Positions 15,530 to 21,340 of a stretch of DNA of 21,340 nucleotides are shown here, in pieces (positions within the stretch are counted from its first letter, which is position 1; each line of letters opens with the position of its first letter). A model generated the notes under the pieces. The model saw nothing but the letters and a program-made list of their open reading frames with translations, searched no databases and had not been told where the DNA came from. The DNA comes from Candidatus Bathycorpusculum fermentans. Its GTDB lineage: Archaea; Thermoproteota; Bathyarchaeia; Bathyarchaeales; Bathycorpusculaceae. The DNA lies in assembly GCA_009787175.1 (NCBI GenBank), contig WRGM01000160.1:1-21340 (forward strand), written 5' to 3'. A program made the translations under genes and the position numbers.

Positions 15530-16384
15530 ATGTCACAGTTAAAAGCCATAAAAACCTTTAGGGATTTGCTTGCGTTCTTAACTATAATTCCTATGGGTGG
15601 GAAAGAGGATTTTGTTTTAACGACAGCGAAGAGTATGTATCTTTTTCCTGTAATTGGTGCGTTTATAGGTTTTTTAGCGGGTGTATATTTTATCTGTTGT
15701 AATTTTATTCTACAGTCTCTGCAAAGTTTCATTAACGGTTTTGTGGCTTTGCCTACTGTTGCGAGTTTTTTTGTGAATTTTGTGTCTGCGGCTATGACTG
15801 TGGCGTTTTTGTTGGTTATAACTGGGCTTCAGCATTTTGATGGTTTAATTGATCTTGGTAACGCGTTGGGTCGTCGTAGTGAGCAGGATAGAAAAATGGC
15901 GGCTCATGCGTGGAGTGTTTATTATTCTGGTGCGGTTTTTGCTCTTGTTGTAGAGTTTGTGGCGGTTTTTGGTTTGTTTTTGTTGGTTCCGTTTTTTACG
16001 AGTGTTTTTGTGGTTTTTGCTGTGATTATCTCTATTGAGGTGGCGGCTAAGTTGTCTATGGTAACTCTTGTATGGATTGGGCGGTCTACTCATAAGGGGT
16101 TGGGTTCTGTTTTTTTGAGGATGGCTAAGAGGCGGTTGAATTTTGTTGCGTATGTTATTTCTGTGTTGTGTGTGTTTGGGCTTTTTTGTTTGGTGGCGGG
16201 TCCGTTTTTTGGGTTTTTGTGTGTTTGTTTGGTTTTTTCAAGTGTTCCTGTTGCGTATGTTATGGAGAGGGTTGCTGTTAGGGTGTTTGGTGGTGTTTCG
16301 GGGGATGTTATTGGGGCGACTAATGAGGTGGCAAGAGCGGTGGTTTTGGTGTTGTTTGTAGGGGTGTTTTTGCTAGTTTTATGA
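15530..16384 (+). CDS. cobS: Adenosylcobinamide-GDP ribazoletransferase (cobalamin synthase CobS)
   Basis: This 284-residue polytopic membrane protein joins alpha-ribazole (or its phosphate) to adenosylcobinamide-GDP, the last assembly step of cobalamin. Evidence is the N-terminal FRDLLAFLTIIPMG, LFPVIGAFIGFLAG, and the conserved GLQHFDGLIDLGNALG segment (His102, Asp104, Asp108), followed by several hydrophobic helices to the C-terminus. Two details diverge from the usual pattern: Asn111 stands where an Asp is common (DGLxDxxDG), and the later Asp/Gly-rich segment reads HAWSVYYSGAV. The stop overlaps the cobY start (ATGA), and cobZ lies upstream on the same strand. The assignment is firm by order of motifs and context. 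The loss of an acidic residue leaves activity slightly less certain. Confidence 0.85.
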   Translation: MSQLKAIKTFRDLLAFLTIIPMGGKEDFVLTTAKSMYLFPVIGAFIGFLAGVYFICCNFILQSLQSFINGFVALPTVASFFVNFVSAAMTVAFLLVITGLQHFDGLIDLGNALGRRSEQDRKMAAHAWSVYYSGAVFALVVEFVAVFGLFLLVPFFTSVFVVFAVIISIEVAAKLSMVTLVWIGRSTHKGLGSVFLRMAKRRLNFVAYVISVLCVFGLFCLVAGPFFGFLCVCLVFSSVPVAYVMERVAVRVFGGVSGDVIGATNEVARAVVLVLFVGVFLLVL

Positions 16385-16992
16385 CTGTTTCTGCGTTAGT
16401 TATGGCGGGTGGTAGGGGTTCGCGTATGAATTCTTTAGTGGAAAAGCCGCTTGTTGATGTTTGTGGTAGACCGGTTATTTCGTATGTGTTAGATGCTTTA
16501 AGGTGTGCTAGTAAAGTTGATAACGTATATGTTGCTGTGACTGAGCGGACTCCGTGTACGACCAGGTTTGTTGAGGATTTGCGGTTGCCGTGTGTTTTGA
16601 CTCCTGGTAGGGATTATGTTTCGGATATGGGTTTTGCGGCTCAGGTGTTGGGGTTGGGGAGGTTTTTGGCGATTGCAGCGGATTTGCCGTTGGTTACGGG
16701 GGAGGTGGTGGATAGTATTGTTTCGCGTTATGAGTGTTGTGGTAAGCCTGCGTTGACTGTTGCTGTGCCGTTTGAGACTAAGTTGCGTTTGGGTATGAGT
16801 ATTGAGTATTCATTTAAAATGGGTAGTAAAGATGTTGTGCCTACGGGGGTTAATGTTATTGATGGGTCTAAGCGTTATGGGGATGAATGGTTAGATCAGG
16901 ATATTTATTTGCTAGATAAGGCAGAGTTGGCGGTAAATGTGAATACTCCTCAAGAGTTGCAGATAGCTAAATCTTTGTTATCCAAACGGTAA
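16381..16992 (+). CDS. cobY: GTP:adenosylcobinamide-phosphate guanylyltransferase CobY
   Basis: This 203-residue nucleotidyltransferase has ALVMAGGRGSRM (about 5-16) and VEKPLVDVCGRPVISYVLDAL (Glu21-Lys22-Pro23), the signature of the MobA/CobY-like nucleotidyltransferase fold. LAIAADLPLVTGEVVDSI and a C-terminal NVNTPQELQIAKSLL complete the domain. CobY is the archaeal, non-orthologous replacement of bacterial CobU: it transfers GMP to adenosylcobinamide phosphate but lacks kinase activity. The four-base overlap with cobS indicates translational coupling of consecutive pathway steps. Without that context it could be called a generic sugar or molybdopterin nucleotidyltransferase. Confidence 0.85.
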   Translation: MTVSALVMAGGRGSRMNSLVEKPLVDVCGRPVISYVLDALRCASKVDNVYVAVTERTPCTTRFVEDLRLPCVLTPGRDYVSDMGFAAQVLGLGRFLAIAADLPLVTGEVVDSIVSRYECCGKPALTVAVPFETKLRLGMSIEYSFKMGSKDVVPTGVNVIDGSKRYGDEWLDQDIYLLDKAELAVNVNTPQELQIAKSLLSKR

Positions 16993-17057
16993 ATGATATA
17001 GTGGAAAAGTTGAGCAGATGTTGTTGTTTGGGTGTTTTTGTTGTTGATTTTGTTGTT

Positions 17058-17075
17058 TTGGGGAAATATTTAACA
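17058..17075 (+). promoter_or_regulatory. Possible promoter of the radical SAM/SPASM-DUF362 pair
   Basis: GGGGAAATATTTAAC resembles a BRE plus TATA element about 50 bases upstream of the ATG at 17118. A second AT-rich stretch (GTATATAGG near 17097) is too close to the start to be the main TATA box. Confidence 0.35.
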
Positions 17076-17117
17076 TTCCCTGCTTGTCAGTTATAGTGTA
17101 TATAGGGATTTGGCTGT

Positions 17118-18548
17118 ATGAGTATACTTAGTCATGATAGTTTTTGGAATGCTATAGTTAGTATGCCTATGACTAAAAAGATGCTCCGGTTGTCTCTTCG
17201 TAAGTGTAATGTTTGTGGTCGTAGTGTTCTTGAGGCGGCGTTAGATGATTATGGTGGCGTTGGGGGTTGTCGTTGTGTGGGGTGTAGTTCTCTTTATAGT
17301 CGGGTTATTGTTTTTTGGATAGAGTTTTTGCGTAGGGCTTTGGGTTTTAGGCGGGTTAAAGTGGAGCAGTTGCTATCGGATAGGTATGCGCGTAATGCGG
17401 TGTTGAATCTTGTAGAGTCGTTTGAGTATTTTGGTATTAGGAAGCCTATGGTTTTGTGTGCGCCTTTTTTGGTTGTTTGGGATTTTACGCGTAGGTGTAA
17501 TCTTCGTTGTAAGCATTGTTATTCGAATAGTGGTGGTGAGGCGTGTGAGGGGGATGGGGATGAGTTGTCTACTGTTGAGGCGTTTGGTGTTATAGATCAG
17601 CTTGTTGAGGCGCGTGTGACGGCTTTGGCGTTTAGTGGTGGGGAGCCTTTGGCTAGGGAGGATTTTTTTGAGGTGGCGGGTTATGCGGCTAGGCGTGGGT
17701 TATATGTTTCTCTTGCGTCGAATGGTACTTTGTTGACTAAAGAGAATGTGCAAAAGTTAAAGGTTGCAGGGGTTAATTATGTTGATATAAGTATAGATGG
17801 CGCGTCTGCTAGGACTCATGATGATTTTCGTGGTGTTGAGGGGGCTTTTGATGGGGCTGTTTTGGGTCTTAGGAATTGTATTGAGGCGGATATTTGTACG
17901 TGTATAGCTACTACTGTGGGTAAGAATAATGTGGCAGAGTTGCCGGGTATTATAGATTTAGCTGAGCGTTTTGAGGTTGAGCGTTTTACTTATTTTAATT
18001 TTATACCTGCGGGTCGGGGTAAGGATTACGTGGATCAGGATCTTTCGCCTCGGGAGCGTGAGGATGTTTTGAGGTATTTGTTGAATCGTATGTCGTCGGG
18101 TTGTAAGACGACTATTTTGGCTACGGCTCCGCAGTTGGCGCGTGTTGCGGCTCAGTGTCAGGGTGGTGTGGGGACGGATGAGGTGACTTTGGCGTTGGCG
18201 CATATGCAGACTGTGCGTGTTACAAAGAAGGCGGTGCCTTTGGGTGAGTTTATAGGTGGTTGTGGTGCGGGTAGGCTATACTGTTCTATTTCTCCTAAAG
18301 GGGATGTGCGGCCTTGTGTTTTTTTGCCGTTAAGTGTTGGTAATTTGAGGCAGGAGCGTTTTAGGGATATTTGGCTTAATGCTCCCCTGTTTAATGCGTT
18401 TCGTAATCGTTTTAATTTAAAAGGTTCATGTAGTAAATGCGATTTCAAGTTTATCTGTGGTGGTTGTAGGGCGCGTTCGGCGGCGTATCATAAGGGTGAT
18501 ACATTAAATGGTGATCCTGGCTGTATTATGGGGGAGGGAAGCTGTTAA
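17118..18548 (+). CDS. Radical SAM protein with N-terminal Cys-rich domain and SPASM domain (AhbD/NirJ-like)
   Basis: Of 476 residues, an N-terminal zinc-ribbon-like region has C30xxC33 and C51, C53, C56, followed by a hydrophobic amphipathic stretch. The radical SAM core has CNLRCKHC (C127, C131, C134) and FSGGEP (about 172-177). The C-terminal SPASM region has C382, C389, C400, C438, C441, C447, C450 and C469, with the CGGCRARSAAYHKGD and GDPGC pattern seen in heme d1/alternative-heme enzymes (NirJ, AhbD) and peptide-modifying relatives. The final residue is another Cys. The substrate is unknown: no heme-pathway gene or precursor peptide is visible nearby. Its stop overlaps the DUF362 start (TAATG), with a GGGAGGG ribosome-binding site inside its last codons, so the two products probably work together. 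Confidence 0.85.
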   Translation: MSILSHDSFWNAIVSMPMTKKMLRLSLRKCNVCGRSVLEAALDDYGGVGGCRCVGCSSLYSRVIVFWIEFLRRALGFRRVKVEQLLSDRYARNAVLNLVESFEYFGIRKPMVLCAPFLVVWDFTRRCNLRCKHCYSNSGGEACEGDGDELSTVEAFGVIDQLVEARVTALAFSGGEPLAREDFFEVAGYAARRGLYVSLASNGTLLTKENVQKLKVAGVNYVDISIDGASARTHDDFRGVEGAFDGAVLGLRNCIEADICTCIATTVGKNNVAELPGIIDLAERFEVERFTYFNFIPAGRGKDYVDQDLSPREREDVLRYLLNRMSSGCKTTILATAPQLARVAAQCQGGVGTDEVTLALAHMQTVRVTKKAVPLGEFIGGCGAGRLYCSISPKGDVRPCVFLPLSVGNLRQERFRDIWLNAPLFNAFRNRFNLKGSCSKCDFKFICGGCRARSAAYHKGDTLNGDPGCIMGEGSC

Positions 18549-19513
18549 TGCGGCAGGGTTCTATTGGAAAGTCTGTTAAAATTTATCGCGCAAATGATAC
18601 ATCTATATTAGATGTTTTGAAGGAGACTGTTAATAATGGGAAGCTTGAGGGTAAGCGGGTTTTTGTTAAGCCTAATTTGAGTCATCCTCAGTATTTACCT
18701 GGTGTTGTTACGGATCCCGTGTTGACTGGGGAGTTGATAGGTTTGTTGCGTGATAGGAACTGTGAGGTAATTGTAGGGGAGTCGGATGGTTTTAATTATC
18801 CATGTCATGCCGCGTTTGATAAGACTGGTATGCGTAGAGCTGTTGAGAGGGCCGGTGGGTCGGTTGTTAATCTTTCAGAGGATAGGGTGGTTGAGGTAAA
18901 GTTTAAGGACTGTGGGTCTTTGAAGCGACTGTTTTTGCCTAAAACGGTTATAGACGCTGATGCTGTTGTGGATTTGCCATTAATGAAGACTCATGAGTTC
19001 ATGGCGTATAGTGGTGCTATTAAGAATTTATTTGGTTGTATTCCTAGTAATAAGCGTATTTTTTTGCATCCGTATTTGCCTGAAGTGTTTTTTAGACTCT
19101 ACACTCTGCTAAAGCCTGTTGTGACGGTTATGGATGCGCGTGTGGGTATTGAGGGTAATGGTCCTACTAAGGGTAAGCCAGTTAAAATGGATCTGGTATT
19201 AAGCAGTTCTGATGCCTTAGCGCTAGATATTGTAGCAGCTAAAATTATGAAGTTACACTGGAAAGATACATACCTTAACTATATAGCTAGAAAAACGGAT
19301 CTTCGTGAAGGGGACATAACTATGGAGGGTGTGCCCGTTTCAGCTGTTGCACATCGTTTTGAGCCGCCGCGTATAGATTTACCAGTTAAAGCTCAAATAT
19401 TCATCTACAAACATGAATACTTGACTAAAATGTTATTTTGCTCATTAGATATAGTAAAGCTGTTTCAGAAAATAACAATGACCTACCGGGGAGAAACTGC
19501 AGAGGAAAGGTAG
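18548..19513 (+). CDS. DUF362 domain protein
   Basis: The 321-residue protein carries the DUF362 pattern: VFVKPNLSHPQYLPGVVTDP (KPN at 41-43), VGESDGFNYP, the DAVVDLPLMKTHEFMAYSGAIKNLFGCIP core, and VMDARVGIEGNGPTKG. The family occurs widely in archaea and anaerobic bacteria, often with ferredoxin domains. No 4Fe-4S ferredoxin domain is present in this copy, and I assign no specific reaction. It starts on the last base of the preceding radical SAM gene's stop codon, so translation is coupled one to one. The last ~80 codons are less GT-biased than the rest. An IS1-type remnant begins about 40 bases downstream on the opposite strand. Confidence 0.82.
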   Translation: MRQGSIGKSVKIYRANDTSILDVLKETVNNGKLEGKRVFVKPNLSHPQYLPGVVTDPVLTGELIGLLRDRNCEVIVGESDGFNYPCHAAFDKTGMRRAVERAGGSVVNLSEDRVVEVKFKDCGSLKRLFLPKTVIDADAVVDLPLMKTHEFMAYSGAIKNLFGCIPSNKRIFLHPYLPEVFFRLYTLLKPVVTVMDARVGIEGNGPTKGKPVKMDLVLSSSDALALDIVAAKIMKLHWKDTYLNYIARKTDLREGDITMEGVPVSAVAHRFEPPRIDLPVKAQIFIYKHEYLTKMLFCSLDIVKLFQKITMTYRGETAEER

Positions 19514-19553
19514 GCGTTTTAAAGGTAAGGGTCTATTTCAAGTGTAGAGAGTG

Positions 19554-19949
19554 TTAACTAAATAATGTTTTTGCGTTGAATGTGCTGTTGACCCAAAACT
19601 TTGCATACAACGCCATAGTCAGGTCAACCATTTGTAGTGAACGGGAAACAATACAGGTTTTTCTTCTAAAACGTGCAAACCAATGACGTTGCCTAAAATT
19701 ATCCCGCTCCACCCCATGAATCTCAGCCTTTGTTTGAATCAACAACACTTTAAGAACAAGTTCTGCATAAACTTCCCAGTGATCAACAAAATATACTTTC
19801 ACATTCCATCCTCGTAGCCTATACAACAACCTTTGAAGTGTTTTGCCATCTCGATTCCCACATTCCCAGTCAAGGAGCTGACTGGTAGTGCGACAATATG
19901 CTTTCCAAATCCAAATCCTGGTACATGCACAAGATTCTTTTTGGCTTAC
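19554..19949 (-). pseudogene. IS1-family transposase, C-terminal fragment
   Basis: The minus-strand frame is open from a TGA at 19952-19950 down to the TAA at 19554. It reads WIWKAYCRTTSQLLDWECG, NRDGKTLQRLLYRLRGW, VYFVDHWEVY, then GVERDNFRQRHWFARFRRKT and SRSLQMVDLTMALYAKFWVN. This is the C-terminal two thirds of an IS1-type DDE transposase, with the second catalytic Asp (VDHW) and the Glu (ERDN) present. The N-terminal zinc-binding and HTH part and the first catalytic Asp are missing, and a stop interrupts the frame at its start, so it is inactive. An intact end of the element might lie around 19520-19550, but no matching opposite end was found. Confidence 0.82.
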
Positions 19950-20143
19950 TCATAAACGTGTTGGAATTTGGAAATAAACTAATTTGAATCATGACCCTAT
20001 AATTTCCCATTCTTTATCAGTTAAATCACTATCATACATCAAACAAGCAACTCAATAAATTTAACCCACAGCTAGTTAAAAAATTATTGAGGACAGATTC
20101 TTAAACGAGTAGTAAAGAGAGCAAAAAAGAAGGAAACGGAGGG

Positions 20144-20941
20144 TTATGTGCTAATTTTTGGGGGTGGGTGGATGCGTCTGCCCAGTTTTATGCGTAGGGC
20201 TACGCGGCATAGTTTTCGTAGGGATTTTACAAGATGCTCAACTGTGGGTGTGGTGGAGTATATTATGGGGATTTGTTCATACTCTGCTAACTGTCGGGTT
20301 TCTTTATCAGGTAGAGTGTTATGGAAAACGATTACTCGGGGTTTTAGGGCGCAGACGCGAATTATCATTAGAGGTAAAAGGCCATTTTCAATATTGGTGA
20401 AAATTAGAGCGCGATCACTTGAGGCACCAAACAATTGTGCATACTCATGTCCGGATAAAACCTCAATAGCACATTTGCTGTCAACAACAGTATAACCTGT
20501 AACTTCCACAATATTAGCAGTAGGTGAATTAGCAGAAACTGATGTGTCATCATCAGAGGTAACAATGTTACCACTTATTGCGCGACATAAATATTCTACG
20601 CGAACAGGAATGGGAAACTCTCGCAGATCAACAATAGCTGTACTAGGCGAACTGGTTAACTTGGCAAATTCACGCACAAAACGTCCCCCCTTAGACTCAT
20701 CAAACTGTAGAAGAGCTAAAGCAAAACGGCGAATAAACTTTGCACCAGGACTCTTCCTACGTCCACTCTCATAATCACTAATAACAGAAGAAGACACACG
20801 CATGACCTCAGAAAGACCTAACTGAGACACAACAAAAAGCTCACGCCACTTCCGCATAGACACACCAGGCTTACCAGAAAGAACAATCTCACCAGCAATC
20901 CTACGCGCTAAAACCTCACGAACACCAGGCGATACAACCAT
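20144..20941 (-). CDS. Archaeal HTH (Cro/C1-type) transcriptional regulator, COG1709-like
   Basis: With the ATG at 20941 the protein has 265 residues. A helix-turn-helix of the XRE/Cro type lies at about 29-61 (MRKWRELFVVSQLGLSEVMRV, then SSSVISDYESGRRKSPG). A large C-terminal domain follows with a mixed alpha/beta pattern (GHEYAQLFGASSDRALIFTNIENGLLPLMIIRV, ALKPRVIVFHNTLPD). This matches archaeal regulators with an N-terminal HTH and a conserved C-terminal domain of unknown ligand. I prefer this start to a TTG/ATG further up, because a TATA-like element lies 33-41 bases before it and the extra 28 residues would be a Cys-rich, hydrophobic, low-complexity stretch. No adjacent target gene is obvious. 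The DNA is strongly AC-rich on the + strand towards its 5' end. Confidence 0.75.
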   Translation of the reverse strand: MVVSPGVREVLARRIAGEIVLSGKPGVSMRKWRELFVVSQLGLSEVMRVSSSVISDYESGRRKSPGAKFIRRFALALLQFDESKGGRFVREFAKLTSSPSTAIVDLREFPIPVRVEYLCRAISGNIVTSDDDTSVSANSPTANIVEVTGYTVVDSKCAIEVLSGHEYAQLFGASSDRALIFTNIENGLLPLMIIRVCALKPRVIVFHNTLPDKETRQLAEYEQIPIIYSTTPTVEHLVKSLRKLCRVALRIKLGRRIHPPPKIST

Positions 20942-20973
20942 AATAACACACACTAACCCAAATACCCACACAG

Positions 20974-20983
20974 ATATAAAACC
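20974..20983 (-). promoter_or_regulatory. Probable TATA box of the HTH regulator gene
   Basis: The minus strand reads TTTTATATCT about 35-40 bases upstream of the ATG at 20941. It lies inside the stretch that a longer version of the protein would use as coding sequence, which supports the shorter protein. Confidence 0.45.
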
Positions 20984-21340
20984 ATACCATACAAAACATG
21001 CCAACCCCAAACAACAACAAACCAAAAAAATTCAAACGACTAAACCTACTAACATATATGATGAGGCGACTCTAAAAGATAAAAAGTAATACCGCTTATC
21101 TACCCAAACTCACATATGATGCGATGGATAAATTTACACATTGTTGTGCAGCTAAATCGTTAGATATGTTACTACGAAAAAGTTCATTCATTATCAGTAG
21201 TGCATATGGATTATCGCTATTGTAGAGTATCTTTGCCATTATATAGAGGACGTGTCTTCTCACAAAATAATTTCACCCCACCTTTAACATATCTTCTTGT
21301 TCACGATTTTTACCATTCAAATTGTTTAGCTGCTATACCG
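20984..21340. other. About 350 bases with no convincing gene
   Basis: No RNA gene, repeat or recognisable protein is seen here. The longest frame is about 47 codons on the minus strand (21239-21096) without family resemblance. The first ~70 bases are extremely AC-rich on the + strand; the composition becomes ordinary afterwards. Confidence 0.5.

Noticed and set aside
15481..15732. Upstream extension of the epimerase reading frame by about 84 codons
   Set aside because: It runs through the promoter and into cobS on the opposite strand, is basic and low in family resemblance, and the Rossmann motif already sits correctly after the ATG at 15480.
20942..21025. 28-residue hydrophobic N-terminal extension of the HTH regulator, which would look like a membrane helix
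   Set aside because: It comes from a compositionally extreme AC-rich tract, contains a TATA-like element at the right distance for the downstream ATG, and is rich in Cys and Trp without a normal helix boundary.
21096..21239. 47-codon minus-strand frame starting MAKILYNSDNP
   Set aside because: No ribosome-binding site, no family resemblance, and its ATG overlaps a TATA-like run; too short to support as a gene.
1..21340. CRISPR array, tRNA or rRNA genes
   Set aside because: No regularly spaced repeats, and no cloverleaf-like or rRNA-like sequence was recognised on either strand by eye; a covariance-model scan was not possible.

Overview
The window reads as a low-GC archaeal chromosome segment. 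It carries a group II chaperonin (thermosome), an archaeal-type thymidylate synthase, the archaeal cobalamin enzymes CobY and CobZ, a UbiA-type ether-lipid prenyltransferase, a radical SAM protein of the tetraether synthase (Tes) type, a DUF2096 protein, and TATA-box promoters with short or no leaders. A lineage near Bathyarchaeia/Thermoproteota would fit, but that placement is inference from gene content and was not tested by phylogeny.

Layout. Positions 1-1030 hold a decayed patch: the C-terminal part of a YhcG/DUF1016 nuclease, frameshifted and interrupted by an IS200-type element whose own transposase gene is broken. Next come a SAM methyltransferase (+) and, convergent with it, a B12-binding radical SAM protein followed by a ferredoxin-fused aldo/keto reductase (both -). 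Four separately transcribed minus-strand housekeeping genes follow: DUF2096, thyA, the thermosome subunit and Sua5. From about 9.1 kb the plus strand carries CobZ (alpha-ribazole phosphatase), then a probable GT4-GT2-DUF1616 surface glycan cluster. Convergent with this is a tightly coupled minus-strand set: sugar-nucleotide epimerase, UbiA prenyltransferase (DGGGP synthase-like) and Tes-like radical SAM protein. This looks like an ether-lipid maturation operon. A single short AT-rich core separates it from the divergent cobS-cobY pair. Then come a coupled radical SAM/SPASM protein and DUF362 protein, a truncated IS1-type transposase, and a minus-strand Cro/C1-type archaeal regulator. The last ~400 bases show no convincing gene.

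How the genes work together. CobZ, CobS and CobY cover the last steps of cobalamin nucleotide-loop assembly, and the B12-binding radical SAM protein in the same window is a possible consumer. The epimerase/UbiA/Tes set and the two glycosyltransferases suggest membrane-lipid and surface-glycan synthesis. Three different radical SAM proteins occur in 21 kb.

The most unusual sequence-level feature is a strong keto/amino strand asymmetry. Long stretches of the + strand are GT-rich whichever strand is coding, and switches to AC-rich fall inside genes. The best candidates for under-described biology are the galE-like/ubiA/tes operon, the radical SAM-DUF362 pair, and the symmetric bidirectional promoter between the lipid and cobalamin operons.
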